Shown piece after piece: positions 1 to 8,155 of a stretch of 64,000 nt of DNA. Source of the stretch: Achromobacter veterisilvae (GTDB lineage: Bacteria > Pseudomonadota > Gammaproteobacteria > Burkholderiales > Burkholderiaceae_B); the NCBI RefSeq assembly GCF_900496975.1, contig NZ_UFQC01000006.1, positions 1 through 64,000 on the forward strand, written 5' to 3'. Under the pieces are notes generated by a model. It searched no databases. It was given only the letters and a program-made list of their open reading frames with translations, and had not been told where the DNA came from. How positions within the stretch are numbered: the first letter of the stretch is position 1; each line of letters opens with the position of its first letter. A program made the translations under genes and the position numbers.

Positions 1-353
1 TAGATGACGATGTCGCCGCGCTTGAGCACCGCGCCGATGGTTTCGCTGGCCTTGACCAGCGGGGTCAGGTCCGGCTGCTTGTACTCGTCGATGGGAGTCG
101 GCACGGTCACGATGAACACGTTGGCCTGGCCCAGCTCCGCGCGGTCGGCGGTGTACGTCAGTTGGGCGGCTTCGGCCAGTTCGGCGTCGCTGACTTCGAG
201 CGTATGGTCGTGGCCCGCCTTCAGCGCCTCGATGCGGCGCGTATTGATATCGAAGCCGATGACCGGACGCTTCTTGCCGAACTCCACGGCCAGCGGCAAG
301 CCCACATAGCCCAGGCCGACGACAGCGAGTTTCACATCCTGGATTCGCAACAT
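1..353 (-). CDS. Nucleotide-sugar dehydrogenase, TviB/WbpO type (3' end cut by window edge)
   Basis: Only the first 117 codons are in the window; the gene runs off the left edge. The product starts with a Rossmann NAD-binding segment containing GLGYVGLPLAVEFGKKRPV and then GFDIN. The stretch VPTPIDEYKQPDLTPLVKAS is typical of UDP-N-acetylhexosamine 6-dehydrogenases of the TviB/WbpO group, which oxidise UDP-GalNAc or UDP-GlcNAc to the uronic acid in two NAD-dependent steps. The enzyme is cytoplasmic and feeds O-antigen or capsule synthesis. The ATG at 353 is preceded by a GGGAGAG ribosome site. It lies downstream of a WecA-type transferase on the same strand, consistent with a polysaccharide locus. 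The exact substrate cannot be read from this part; the catalytic Cys domain is outside the window. Confidence 0.85.
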   Translation of the reverse strand, partial: MLRIQDVKLAVVGLGYVGLPLAVEFGKKRPVIGFDINTRRIEALKAGHDHTLEVSDAELAEAAQLTYTADRAELGQANVFIVTVPTPIDEYKQPDLTPLVKASETIGAVLKRGDIVI

Positions 354-420
354 AACTCTCCCTTCACCGTAGAACGATTACGGCATTTTAAATATGGTCG
401 GGTAATAGACAGATAACGGA

Positions 421-443
421 GCCTCGGCGGAGAACGCCGAGGC
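421..443 (-). terminator. Perfect 9-bp stem-loop after the WecA-type gene
   Basis: GCCTCGGCG and CGCCGAGGC flank a 5-nt loop just past the stop codon of the upstream minus-strand gene. The following minus-strand sequence is only mildly T-rich, so it may be a weak or partial terminator between the two polysaccharide genes. Confidence 0.5.
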
Positions 444-451
444 GTTCAACA

Positions 452-1558
452 CTAATCGGTGGTCCGCAAGACCGAAGGCAGCAGCAGCCAGCCAGGGCGG
501 CGCCACGATACCAGGCGCGCGTAGAGCCAGATGTAGACGCTGGCGAACACCACCAGGCTGGCGCTCAGCGCCCAGGGGTTGTCCCACCAGATGGTGGCCG
601 GCACCAGTCCGATCAAGGCCAGCACCCACATGTACGGCGACGCCAGCGCATTGCACAGCGCCGGCACGGCGTGGCGGCGGCCGCGGCTGAACGTGACGCG
701 GACCAGCCGGCGGAACACCAGTTGGTGCAGGTGCAGGGCATCCGGCTGGTCCACCGGAACGCCGCGCTTGAAGCGGCGGCGCCAGATCGAGAAGCCGGTT
801 TCGAATACGGGGTAGAACAGCACGGCCAGCGCGTAGAACGGCGACACCGAAGGATTGCGCACCACCAGCAGAACGGCCAGTTCCGCCAGCATGAAGCCCA
901 GGAAATACGCGCCGCCATCGCCCAGGAACACGCGTCCGAACGGGAAATTCCAGACCAGGAAGCCCAGCGTCGCCGACGCCAGGGCCGCGGCCACCAGGAA
1001 GATCGGCACGTCGCCCACCTGCAGCGCCACCAGGCTGATGGATACCGCCATCAAGGTGGCGACCATGCCGGCCAGGCCGTTCATGCCATCCACGATATTC
1101 AGCGCATGGGTACAGCCGCCCACCGCGAACATGGTGAACAGCAGCGACACCGGCCAGAACGACAGCACGTAGTCCACCGGCGCCATGCCGACGCGGCTGA
1201 CGCCGCCCAGCAGCCACCAGGCGATCGCCGCCGACAGGAAGGCGGCCAGCAGGCGCTTGCTGGCGCCGATGTCCTTGGTGATGTCCTCGAGCAGGCCGGC
1301 CACGAAAACGGGCAGCGCCGCGACGAACAGCGCGGGCCACAGCCAGGTGAGCGTCATGTTGCTGGGGCCGAGCACCAGCAGGCCGGCCAGCGTGCCCGCG
1401 AGCACCGCCAAGCCGCCGACCCGGGGCGTGGCCCGGGAATGGTTGGCTTGCGGTTTGTTGAGATCGCTATCGCCAGTGAAAGCGCCATGCCAGCGCTCCG
1501 ACGCCACGATGAGTCCCCCCACCATGAATGCGACCACGCAGATGTACAGCCAGGTCAC
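452..1558 (-). CDS. WecA/WbpL-family undecaprenyl-phosphate glycosylphosphotransferase
   Basis: This 368-residue, highly hydrophobic protein belongs to the MraY/WecA family, which transfers a sugar-1-phosphate from a UDP-sugar to undecaprenyl phosphate at the inner membrane and so starts O-antigen or related glycan synthesis. Family motifs appear in order: TPRVGGL (44-50), LEDITKD (90-96, the Mg-binding acidic motif with Glu-Asp), NIVDGMNG (154-161), FLGDGGAYFLG (211-221) and the cytoplasmic His motif DALHLHQL (273-280). About ten membrane spans are visible. The start is GTG at 1558, chosen because AGAGGTG lies about 7 nt upstream. It is followed on the same strand by a nucleotide-sugar dehydrogenase. 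The sugar specificity (GlcNAc, FucNAc, QuiNAc) cannot be decided from sequence alone. Confidence 0.88.
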   Translation of the reverse strand: MTWLYICVVAFMVGGLIVASERWHGAFTGDSDLNKPQANHSRATPRVGGLAVLAGTLAGLLVLGPSNMTLTWLWPALFVAALPVFVAGLLEDITKDIGASKRLLAAFLSAAIAWWLLGGVSRVGMAPVDYVLSFWPVSLLFTMFAVGGCTHALNIVDGMNGLAGMVATLMAVSISLVALQVGDVPIFLVAAALASATLGFLVWNFPFGRVFLGDGGAYFLGFMLAELAVLLVVRNPSVSPFYALAVLFYPVFETGFSIWRRRFKRGVPVDQPDALHLHQLVFRRLVRVTFSRGRRHAVPALCNALASPYMWVLALIGLVPATIWWDNPWALSASLVVFASVYIWLYARLVSWRRPGWLLLPSVLRTTD

Positions 1559-1620
1559 AGAATCACCTCTGGTTGGTCTATCGAGACAGGCCCGCCATTA
1601 TCGGAGGCAGGTGTAACGCC

Positions 1621-1648
1621 CATATATGGGAGGAATAAGGAAGTGCAA
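1621..1648 (-). promoter_or_regulatory. Possible sigma-70 promoter for the WecA-type gene
   Basis: On the minus strand TTGCAC (1648-1643) and TATATG (1626-1621) are 16 bp apart, about 65 bp before the GTG start. The match is moderate. Confidence 0.35.
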
Positions 1649-1889
1649 TTCACCGGCACAGAACGTAACGCCCCGTGGCGCGCCCCGGGCCGCTGGCCGG
1701 GACGGGCCGCTGCGGCTGAACCGCGGACGCGCGGAAATACGGATTTCATAGAGCGATTGTAGAGCTTTCCGCCCAGGCGCACCCGAAATATCCAAGGGAA
1801 AACGCGGGGATCGCCCTGGGCGGAAACCGCCGCCGCCCCTTGTGAGGGGGAAATTTTTCCAATCAAACAGGGACGCACCACTTCCGGAC

Positions 1890-1922
1890 AAAAAAAAGCC
1901 CGAGATCGTGAGATCTCGGGCT
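1890..1922 (-). terminator. Intrinsic terminator of the orphan transcription unit
   Basis: An 11-bp perfect stem (AGCCCGAGATC with GATCTCGGGCT, 1897-1907 and 1912-1922) with a 4-nt loop is followed on the minus strand by seven to eight T (1897-1890). It is a textbook rho-independent terminator pointing left and is about 330 bp from the next minus-strand gene start. Confidence 0.85.
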
Positions 1923-2031
1923 AAATCCACCAAAGGAGGAGGGTGGAGGAGACAACCGTGGCATGTTGGGAGCTGGGCTTCTGCTCGCTGCGCTGCCGGG
2001 GTTTTGCACCGCGCCGACTGCGTTTCAACAT
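1921..2031 (-). CDS. Possible 36-residue small protein within the orphan transcript
   Basis: An ATG at 2031 opens a 36-codon frame ending in TAG at 1923-1921, inside the terminator stem. The predicted transcript start at 2036 leaves a leader of only about 5 nt with no ribosome site, so translation would be near-leaderless. The first half of the peptide is very basic (KRSRRG, KPRQR). It ends STLLLWWI, a run of Leu and Trp codons reminiscent of attenuation leader peptides. No amino-acid synthesis gene follows and the stop codon is already in the terminator, so a classical attenuator is unlikely. Whether it is translated is unknown. Confidence 0.35.
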   Translation of the reverse strand: MLKRSRRGAKPRQRSEQKPSSQHATVVSSTLLLWWI

Positions 2032-2042
2032 CCAATGAGTGA

Positions 2043-2071
2043 ATAGTACCGATGTTTTTTGTGCGATGCAA
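2043..2071 (-). promoter_or_regulatory. Strong sigma-70 promoter of the orphan small transcript
   Basis: On the minus strand TTGCAT (2071-2066) and TACTAT (2048-2043) are separated by exactly 17 bp. The likely start is the A at 2036. This is one of the best promoter matches in the window. Confidence 0.75.
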
Positions 2072-2324
2072 GATTTTTTTTAGGCTGCCGCCCAGGCTTT
2101 TTTTTCCGTTGCGTTTTTGCCGCACAACCGCCGCCCTCTCCCTGGAAAGCCGCGCCAATCAATGGCCTTGCCCAAAAAAGGGTTTTTGCCGAATGGGTAA
2201 ACCCGTTTCGGACTAACCCTAGATCCCATCGGGTAATCCCGCGAAACTTTTTGCACCATTCCGGTGCGCCATGGCACCAGGATGCAGCTTTTTTGCGCAT
2301 TGCAACATTTCGCGGCCGGCGGCC

Positions 2325-3002
2325 TCAGATCCGGTAGGCCGTGGTCGTCATGACCTTGGACATGGCCTTCATGGCCGTTCTCACGGGCAGGGACAGGGGC
2401 ACGCCCCCCGCCGCCTCCGCGCTGGCGCGGTGCTGCGCCTCGTCTTCCTTCATCTTCTGGACGATCTGGCGGGAACGTTCGTCCTGCACCGGCAAGGTGC
2501 GCAAGTGGCTTTCGAGGTGGGCTTCCACCTGTTTTTCGGTTTCGGCCATGAACCCCAGGTTGCGGGGCACGCCCGCATAGCTGGCCAGCACGCCCAGCGC
2601 GAACGAGCCGGCGTACCAGATCGGATTCAACAGGCTGGCGCGGCTGCCGAGTTCGGCCAGGCGCTGGTTGCACCAGACCAGGTGGTCCACTTCCTCGGAC
2701 GCGGCATTCAGCAGCAGCGCCCGGGGTCCGGGTTCGCGGCAGACCGATGCCTGGCCGCGATACAGCGCCTGGGCGCAGACTTCCCCGACGTGGTTGACGC
2801 GCATCAGCCCCGCCGCGTGGCGCTTCTCCTGCGCCGACAGGGCCTGGGGCGCTTCGTCGGCCGTGGCCGGATAGGGCCGGCCGGCGGTGGCGCTGCCGCT
2901 CAATACCCGCAGCGCGCGGTCCGCTTCGGCCAGCAGGGCGTCCAGGGGATTGGTGCGGCGCAGGAAGGAAACAGGGCCGGTTCTAGACAGGGCGGTGGAC
3001 AT
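2325..3002 (-). CDS. coq7: Coq7: 2-polyprenyl-3-methyl-6-methoxy-1,4-benzoquinone monooxygenase
   Basis: The 225-residue product is a membrane-bound di-iron hydroxylase that performs the last ring hydroxylation of ubiquinone synthesis. Ligand motifs of the ferritin-like four-helix fold are visible: [14 protein letters not shown] (helix 1), [11 protein letters not shown] (EExxH), [14 protein letters not shown] and KEDEAQHR (second ExxH). The start at 3002 was chosen because GAGGAG lies about 8 nt upstream; an ATG 25 codons earlier has no ribosome site and would add a tail unlike the family. The gene is single, divergent from the OsmC/thyA pair. The N-terminal sixty residues before the first helix are typical of betaproteobacterial Coq7. 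Confidence 0.92.
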   Translation of the reverse strand: MSTALSRTGPVSFLRRTNPLDALLAEADRALRVLSGSATAGRPYPATADEAPQALSAQEKRHAAGLMRVNHVGEVCAQALYRGQASVCREPGPRALLLNAASEEVDHLVWCNQRLAELGSRASLLNPIWYAGSFALGVLASYAGVPRNLGFMAETEKQVEAHLESHLRTLPVQDERSRQIVQKMKEDEAQHRASAEAAGGVPLSLPVRTAMKAMSKVMTTTAYRI

Positions 3003-3125
3003 AAGCGACTCCTCGGCAAGGCAGACGCCCACACCCCTGATGCGGGGCGGGGTTCTCGTGCCTGGAATTGTACGCAACAGGTATCATCGACCATTGACTG
3101 CGCTCAAGCTCAAGGACACGACAAC

Positions 3126-3569
3126 ATGGAATGCACGATCGACTGGGGCGGCCCGAACGGCATGCTCTTCACCGCCAGCACCGGCAGCGGCCACGTGGCC
3201 GTCATGGACGGCGCCGTGGACGGCGGCGGCCACAATCTGGCCCCCCGCCCGATGGAAATGCTGCTGGCCGGCACCGGCGGCTGCACCGCGTACGACGTGG
3301 TGCTGATCCTCAAGCGCGGCCGCCACGCGGTCAGCGGCTGCAGCGTCAAGCTGCAGGCCGACCGCGCCGACAGCGACCCCAAGGTCTTCACGCGCATCCA
3401 TTTCGCCTTCACCGTCACCGGCCGGAACCTGCCGCGCGCCGCGGTCGAGCGCGCCGTGCAGCTCTCGCACGAAAAGTACTGCTCGGCCTCGGCCATGCTG
3501 GAAAAGACGGCGGCGCTGACGTTCTCGGTCGATATCGTCGACACGCAGGAAACCCCCGCCGCCGCCTGA
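3126..3569 (+). CDS. OsmC/YhfA-family thiol-dependent peroxide-resistance protein
   Basis: This 147-residue protein has the OsmC/Ohr fold. Two cysteines in conserved settings, GTGGCTAYD and HEKYCSASAML, mark the redox pair that reduces organic peroxides in this family. The middle matches the YhfA-like OsmC subgroup rather than classical Ohr. The ATG at 3126 follows AAGGACACG, a loosely spaced ribosome site. It ends 6 nt before thyA on the same strand, suggesting co-transcription. Substrate and physiological role are not established for this subgroup. Confidence 0.82.
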   Translation: MECTIDWGGPNGMLFTASTGSGHVAVMDGAVDGGGHNLAPRPMEMLLAGTGGCTAYDVVLILKRGRHAVSGCSVKLQADRADSDPKVFTRIHFAFTVTGRNLPRAAVERAVQLSHEKYCSASAMLEKTAALTFSVDIVDTQETPAAA

Positions 3570-3575
3570 ACCGCC

Positions 3576-4547
3576 ATGAAACAATACCTGGACCTCGTTC
3601 AAACCATCCTGGACACCGGCGCGTGGCAGGAAAACCGCACCGGCATCCGCACCCTGAGCATGCCCGGCGCCTCGTTGCGCTTCGACCTGCAACAAGGCTT
3701 CCCGGCGGTGACCACCAAGAAACTGGCGTTCAAGTCCGCCATCGGCGAAATGGTCGGGTTCATGCGCGCGTCCCGCAGCGCGGCGGAATTCCGCGAACTC
3801 GGCTGCAAGGTCTGGGACCAGAACGCCAACGAGAACAGCCAGTGGCTGGCCAACCCGTACCGTGAAGGCGCCGACGACCTCGGTCCGGTGTACGGCGTGC
3901 AATGGCGCCAATGGCCGGCCTACAAGGTGCTGGACGCCGGCCGCGGCGCCCAGATCGCCGATGCCCTGTCGCGCGGTTACGCCAAGGTGGCCGACCTGGA
4001 AGAAGGCGGCCAGCCCAAGGTGCTGCTGTACAAGGCGGTGGACCAGTTGCGGCAATGCCTGGACACCATCCACGAGCGCCCCGGCGACCGCCGCATCCTG
4101 TTCCACGGCTGGAACTGGGCGCAGATCGAGGAAATGGCGCTGCCGCCCTGCCACCTGCTGTACCAGTTCCTGCCGAACGCGACGACCCGCGAAATTTCCC
4201 TGTGCCTGTACATCCGGTCCAACGACGTGGGCCTGGGCACGCCGTTCAACCTGACCGAAGGCGCCGCGCTGCTGCACCTGGTCGGCCGCCTGACGGGCTA
4301 CACGCCGCGCTGGTTCTCCTACTTCATCGGCGACGCCCATATCTACGAAAACCATCTGCCGATGCTGCGCGAACAACTGACGCGCGAACCCTACGAAGCG
4401 CCCCGGCTGGTCTTGTCGGACCGCATCCCCGATTTCGCCGCCACCGGGCGCTACGAGCCCGAATGGCTGGAAAAAGTGGAACCGTCGGACTTCTCGCTGT
4501 CCGGCTACCGGCACCACGCCCCGCTGACGGCGGCGATGGCCGTGTAG
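3576..4547 (+). CDS. thyA: Thymidylate synthase
   Basis: The 323-residue enzyme methylates dUMP to dTMP using methylene-tetrahydrofolate. The catalytic Cys192 sits in [11 protein letters not shown], followed by the dUMP-binding [13 protein letters not shown] and the [10 protein letters not shown] motif. The N-terminal [10 protein letters not shown] loop binds phosphate. The protein is longer than E. coli ThyA (264) because of an insert around residues 110-160, a common long form. It lies 6 nt behind the OsmC gene and upstream of folA, whose product recycles the dihydrofolate made here, with a signalling gene in between. Confidence 0.95.
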   Translation: MKQYLDLVQTILDTGAWQENRTGIRTLSMPGASLRFDLQQGFPAVTTKKLAFKSAIGEMVGFMRASRSAAEFRELGCKVWDQNANENSQWLANPYREGADDLGPVYGVQWRQWPAYKVLDAGRGAQIADALSRGYAKVADLEEGGQPKVLLYKAVDQLRQCLDTIHERPGDRRILFHGWNWAQIEEMALPPCHLLYQFLPNATTREISLCLYIRSNDVGLGTPFNLTEGAALLHLVGRLTGYTPRWFSYFIGDAHIYENHLPMLREQLTREPYEAPRLVLSDRIPDFAATGRYEPEWLEKVEPSDFSLSGYRHHAPLTAAMAV

Positions 4548-4985
4548 TCTCTCGCCGGGCCGCGCCGCCGCGGCCCTTCGGAACGGATCGGGCGGCCGAT
4601 GCCCCGGGCGCCAGCCCGGGGCGGGACCCCCGCCGCGCCCCCCGCCTGGCCTCTCTGGTGAAGATTGGTGAGCTTCTGGAAGCGCGATTTCGGTATAACC
4701 CATCCCTTAGCCACGGACGCGCGTCCAGCATGCGTCGCGCGCCGTTGCTTCCGACCGGCCCATGCCGCGCCATGCCCGTCGCTCGCCGCGCACCCGGGCA
4801 ATCCGCCCGGCAGCGCCGACCGCCGGCGTCGCCCAGCCGCCTTCCCCTTCCCGACCAGAGAGTACGCGAATCGCCAAACTCGGCAGCAGGATTTGCCCTG
4901 CGATCGAATTGCAACTGTTGACTACCAATTGAATTGAGTTGAAGCCCGCGCGGCGGCTGTATGCGCTAAGGACAGGACCCCACAA
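4548..4985. other. 438-bp gap with a stem-loop after thyA
   Basis: An 8-bp stem (GGGCCGCG/CGCGGCCC, 4557-4576) with a 4-nt loop follows thyA by 9 nt and may slow or end transcription, though no T-run follows. The part from 4880 to 4945 is AT-richer and probably contains the promoter of the next gene, but no clear -10/-35 pair was found. Nothing else was seen. Confidence 0.45.
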
Positions 4986-7049
4986 ATGCTCGTTGGAACT
5001 TATAACCCTTCGCTCGTCCTCGTATCTTTAGGGGTCGCCATCCTGGCGTCGTACACAGCGCTGGGCATGGCCAACCGCGTCAGGGCCGCGAACGGGCTGC
5101 CCGCCGCGCGCTATTGGCTGGCGGGCGGCGCCTTCGCGATGGGCGTCGGCATCTGGTCCATGCATTTCGTGGGCATGCTGGCCTTCAGCCTGCCCATCCC
5201 CATGGGCTACGACCTGCCCCTGACCATCCTGTCGCTGGGCATCGCGATCGGCTGCTCCGCATTCGCGCTGTGGATCGTGAGCAAGGACGAACTGCCCGGC
5301 CGGCGGCTGGCGGTCGGCGCCCTGCTGATGGGCGCCGGCATCGCGGCGATGCATTACGTCGGCATGGGCGCAATGCGCATGGCGCCCGGCATCCACTACG
5401 ACACGGCCTGGTTCGCGCTGTCCGTCCTCATCGCCGTGGCCGCGTCCGGCGCGGCGCTGTGGATCACCTACCGGCTGCGCCAGGACGGCCCCCGCGTGGC
5501 CCTGTCGCGCCCTCTGGCGGCGGTGATCATGGGCGTCGCCATCGTGGGCATGCACTACACCGGCATGGAAGCCGCCGGCTTCCCGGAGGGCAGCATCTGC
5601 ATGGCGGCCGACGGCGGCATCTCGGCCGGCTGGCTGGCCATCGCCGTCACCGCCGTGACCTTGAGCGTGCTCGCCATCGCCTTGCTGGTCGCGGTGCTGG
5701 ACAACCGGCTGGAGGCGCGCACCTCGGCCCTCGCCTCTTCGCTGGCCGAGGCCAACGAAGAGCTGGTGCAACTGGCGCTGCACGACACCCTGACCAAGCT
5801 GCCCAACCGCATCCTGCTGGAAGACCGGATGGAGCAGGCCATCGAAAGCGCCAGCCGGCGCCACGGCTATTTCGCGGTCCTGTTCTTCGACCTGGACGGC
5901 TTCAAGGCGGTCAACGACGCCTATGGGCACCACACGGGCGACGCCCTGCTGATCGACCTGGCGCAGCGCATCCGCCAGACGCTGCGCACCCAGGACACGG
6001 TCGCCCGCCTGGGCGGAGACGAGTTCATCGTGCTCAGCGAAGTGATCGAACCCACCGACGCCGCCAACGTGGCCGACCGCCTGGTCGACGCCATCGCCCG
6101 CCCGGTCATGGTCTACGGGCACGAAGTGCTGGTGACCTCCAGCGTCGGCATCGCCATCTACCCGAACGATGGCGAAGACACCCACTCCCTGCTGACCAAT
6201 GCCGACGCCGCGATGTACCACGCCAAGCGTCTGGGCGGCACCGGGTACAGTTTCTTCGAGCCGTCCATGAACGCGGACGCGCACGAGCAGATCGAACTGC
6301 TGCACGACCTGCGCCTGGCCCAGGAGCGCGACCAGTTCGTCCTGCACTACCAGCCCAAGTACGAAGCGCCCGCCGGCCCCATCGTCGGCGCCGAGGCGCT
6401 GCTGCGCTGGAACCACCCCACCCGCGGCCTGGTCGGCCCGGACCAGTTCATCCCCACCGCCGAGAAGACCGGCCTGATCCTGTCCATCGGGGAATGGGTC
6501 ATCAACGAAGCCTGCCGCCAGATGCGGGAATGGATCGACGCCGGCCAGGGCCATTGGACCATCGCCGTCAATATTTCGGCGCTGCAATTCGCCCATGCCA
6601 GCCTGGTGGAAACGGTGCGCACCGCCCTGCTGCGGCACGACGTGCCGCCGGCCTGCCTGACCCTGGAGGTGACGGAATCCACCGCCATGCGCGACGCAGA
6701 AGCCAGCCTGGCCGTGCTCAAGCGCCTGTCCACCCTGGGCGTGACGATCTCCATCGACGACTTCGGCACCGGCTATTCCAGCCTGCTCTACCTGAAACGC
6801 CTGCCCGCGACCGAACTGAAAATCGACCGGGGCTTCGTGAACCAACTGGAAAACGACAACGAGGACGCCGCCATCGTGTCGGCCATCGTCGCGCTGGCGC
6901 AGCAGCTCAATCTGCGCATCGTGGCCGAAGGCGTCGAAACGGCCGCGCAGCAGAAATTCCTGACCGGCCTGGGCTGCGATTCCCTGCAAGGCTTCCTGCT
7001 GGGCAAGCCCATGCCCGCCACCGAATTCCTGGAACACGCCGCGGACTGA
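4986..7049 (+). CDS. MHYT-GGDEF-EAL cyclic-di-GMP signalling protein
   Basis: The 687-residue protein has an N-terminal MHYT integral-membrane sensor (about 1-240) with the repeated motifs MHFVGM (59 on), MHYVGM and MHYTGM, thought to bind metal and sense small gases. A GGDEF domain follows with intact GGDEF (343-347) and an RTQD inhibitory site five residues before it. The EAL domain has EALLRW (470 on), NISALQF, LEVTES, DDFGTGYSS, KIDRGFV and AEGVET, all needed for phosphodiesterase activity. Both halves therefore look catalytically complete and may make or break c-di-GMP depending on signal. It stands alone between thyA and folA. Confidence 0.93.
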   Translation: MLVGTYNPSLVLVSLGVAILASYTALGMANRVRAANGLPAARYWLAGGAFAMGVGIWSMHFVGMLAFSLPIPMGYDLPLTILSLGIAIGCSAFALWIVSKDELPGRRLAVGALLMGAGIAAMHYVGMGAMRMAPGIHYDTAWFALSVLIAVAASGAALWITYRLRQDGPRVALSRPLAAVIMGVAIVGMHYTGMEAAGFPEGSICMAADGGISAGWLAIAVTAVTLSVLAIALLVAVLDNRLEARTSALASSLAEANEELVQLALHDTLTKLPNRILLEDRMEQAIESASRRHGYFAVLFFDLDGFKAVNDAYGHHTGDALLIDLAQRIRQTLRTQDTVARLGGDEFIVLSEVIEPTDAANVADRLVDAIARPVMVYGHEVLVTSSVGIAIYPNDGEDTHSLLTNADAAMYHAKRLGGTGYSFFEPSMNADAHEQIELLHDLRLAQERDQFVLHYQPKYEAPAGPIVGAEALLRWNHPTRGLVGPDQFIPTAEKTGLILSIGEWVINEACRQMREWIDAGQGHWTIAVNISALQFAHASLVETVRTALLRHDVPPACLTLEVTESTAMRDAEASLAVLKRLSTLGVTISIDDFGTGYSSLLYLKRLPATELKIDRGFVNQLENDNEDAAIVSAIVALAQQLNLRIVAEGVETAAQQKFLTGLGCDSLQGFLLGKPMPATEFLEHAAD

Positions 7050-7127
7050 GGCGCGGGCGCGGCGCCGGGCCGCGCAAATTTGCTACGCTAGGCGTGTCCG
7101 AACGAACCTCCTACACCGCCCATCCGC

Positions 7128-7613
7128 ATGTCCGCCAGCCTCACCCTGATCGTCGCCTACTCCACCAACCGCGCCATCGGGCGCGACAACGCCCTGCCCT
7201 GGAAACTGCCAGGCGACCTGGCGCACTTCAAGCGCAGCACGCTGGGCAGCCCCATCATCATGGGCCGCAAGACCTGGGACTCCCTGGGCCGTCCCCTGCC
7301 CGGCCGCAGCAATATCGTGATCAGCCGCAACCCGGGATTCAGCGCCGAAGGCGCCATCCTCGTCCCCTCGCTGGAAGCCGCCATCGACGCCTGCGGCGAC
7401 GTGGCCGAAGCCTTCGTGATCGGCGGCGCGCAGATCTACGCGCAGGCCTTGCCGCTGGCGCAACGCGTGCTGGCCACCGAAGTCCACGCCGAGGTCGAGG
7501 GCGACGCCTTCTTCCCGCTGCTGCCGTCCTTCCAATGGAAGGAAACGGCGCGCGAACCCCAGCCCGCGGAAAACGGCTACGACTACGACTTCGTCACGTA
7601 CGAACGTCCGTAG
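7128..7613 (+). CDS. folA: Dihydrofolate reductase
   Basis: The 161-residue product reduces dihydrofolate to tetrahydrofolate with NADPH. Family motifs: LIVAYSTNRAIGRDNALPW (substrate pocket and Met20-type loop), GDLAHFK, IIMGRKTWDSLGRPLPGR and VIGGAQIYAQALP. Length is normal for bacterial FolA. The last 79 nt of the gene lie in a 361-bp tandem duplication; the intact gene is the left copy, and its TAG stop is also the first part of an inverted repeat. A silent fragment of the 3' end is found again at 7896-7974. Confidence 0.95.
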   Translation: MSASLTLIVAYSTNRAIGRDNALPWKLPGDLAHFKRSTLGSPIIMGRKTWDSLGRPLPGRSNIVISRNPGFSAEGAILVPSLEAAIDACGDVAEAFVIGGAQIYAQALPLAQRVLATEVHAEVEGDAFFPLLPSFQWKETAREPQPAENGYDYDFVTYERP

Positions 7614-7794
7614 GATGGGTAAAGCGCGAGACCATCGACACAAGAACGCAATTGCCCAGCGCGCGAAACCCATGCGGCCGCAATCGATTGTTTTCCGGCC
7701 GATGCCAGGCACAATCTGCCCACGGCCGCATGGGTTTCGCGCGCTGGATAGCAGTGTTCTAGCTTAAGAACTCTCGCGCTCCACCCATCCTACG
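7609..7794. repeat. Nested inverted repeat, TAGGATGGGT type (left copy)
   Basis: The outer arms (7609-7631 and 7772-7794) pair over 23 bp with two mismatches and begin with CGTAGGATGGGT. The inner arms (7657-7680 and 7723-7746) pair perfectly over 24 bp. The TAGGATGGGT...ACCCATCCTA motif is a widespread intergenic repeat in proteobacteria. Here it lies between convergent genes and could act as a bidirectional terminator. Confidence 0.85.
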
Positions 7795-7895
7795 CCCCCG
7801 CGTTGCGCATGAAGCGCCAGAGCTCCGGCGCTTCCGAATAGGCCACGTTGAAGCGTATCCAGGGCGTGTCGGCTTCGTCCGCCTCGAAATAGGAG
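7790..7895 (-). pseudogene. Duplicated 3' fragment of the MocR-type gene
   Basis: This stretch is identical to the last 106 bp of the MocR gene (8151-8256), left behind by the tandem duplication. It has no start and is not expected to make a product. Confidence 0.9.
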
Positions 7896-7974
7896 ATGGA
7901 AGGAAACGGCGCGCGAACCCCAGCCCGCGGAAAACGGCTACGACTACGACTTCGTCACGTACGAACGTCCGTAG
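7896..7974 (+). pseudogene. Duplicated 3' fragment of folA
   Basis: This is a second copy of the last 79 bp of folA, identical to 7535-7613, without start or ribosome site. It lies at the left edge of the right-hand duplication unit. Confidence 0.9.
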
Positions 7975-8155
7975 GATGGGTAAAGCGCGAGACCATCGAC
8001 GCAAGAACGCAACTGCCCAGCGCGCGAAACCCATGCGGCCGCAATCGATTGTTTTCCGGCCGATGCCAGGCACAATCTGCCCACGGCCGCATGGGTTTCG
8101 CGCGCTGGATAGCAGTTTTCTAGCTTAAGAACTCTCGCGCTCCACCCATCCTACG
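7970..8155. repeat. Nested inverted repeat, TAGGATGGGT type (right copy)
   Basis: This has the same structure as the left copy, shifted by 361 bp: outer arms 7970-7992 and 8133-8155, inner arms 8018-8041 and 8084-8107. The MocR stop codon lies in the right outer arm. Confidence 0.85.

Larger units (their letters stand above)
1890..2036 (-). ncRNA. Candidate ~147-nt small RNA with 16S anti-Shine-Dalgarno mimic
   Basis: A near-consensus sigma-70 promoter (2043-2071) and a strong terminator (1890-1922) delimit a transcript of about 147 nt with no ordinary gene inside. Just before the terminator the RNA reads CUCCUCC-ACC-CUCCUCCUUU. The last part (CCUCCUUU) equals the anti-Shine-Dalgarno tail of 16S rRNA, and the motif occurs twice in tandem. 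CU-rich anti-SD loops are known from several proteobacterial regulatory sRNAs that bind ribosome sites of mRNAs. The same stretch can also be read as the end of a 36-codon open frame, so it could be a small mRNA or both. I do not recognise it as a named RNA. Confidence 0.65.
1559..2324. other. 766-bp gap holding a promoter and an orphan small transcription unit
   Basis: No ordinary gene is seen here. The left part (1559-1886) holds a possible promoter for the WecA-type gene. The middle (1890-2071) holds the orphan promoter/terminator unit described separately. The right part (2072-2324), downstream of coq7, is rich in short T-runs and shows no convincing gene or terminator. Confidence 0.6.
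7535..7895. repeat. 361-bp tandem duplication, left unit
   Basis: The unit runs from inside folA, across the convergent intergenic region, into a copy of the last 106 bp of the MocR-type gene. It abuts the second unit directly. The two units differ at only three places in 361 bp, all in the non-coding middle. Confidence 0.95.

Noticed and set aside
1890-2036. Classical amino-acid attenuator (Leu/Trp leader peptide)
   Set aside because: No biosynthetic gene follows, the stop codon already lies in the terminator stem, and no alternative anti-terminator was seen.
3003-3077. Longer N-terminus for coq7
   Set aside because: The added 25 residues have no ribosome site and no likeness to Coq7; the start at 3002 has GAGGAG.
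7614-8150. Small genes in the folA-MocR junction
   Set aside because: All frames here arise from the duplicated ends of folA and MocR or from the inverted repeats.
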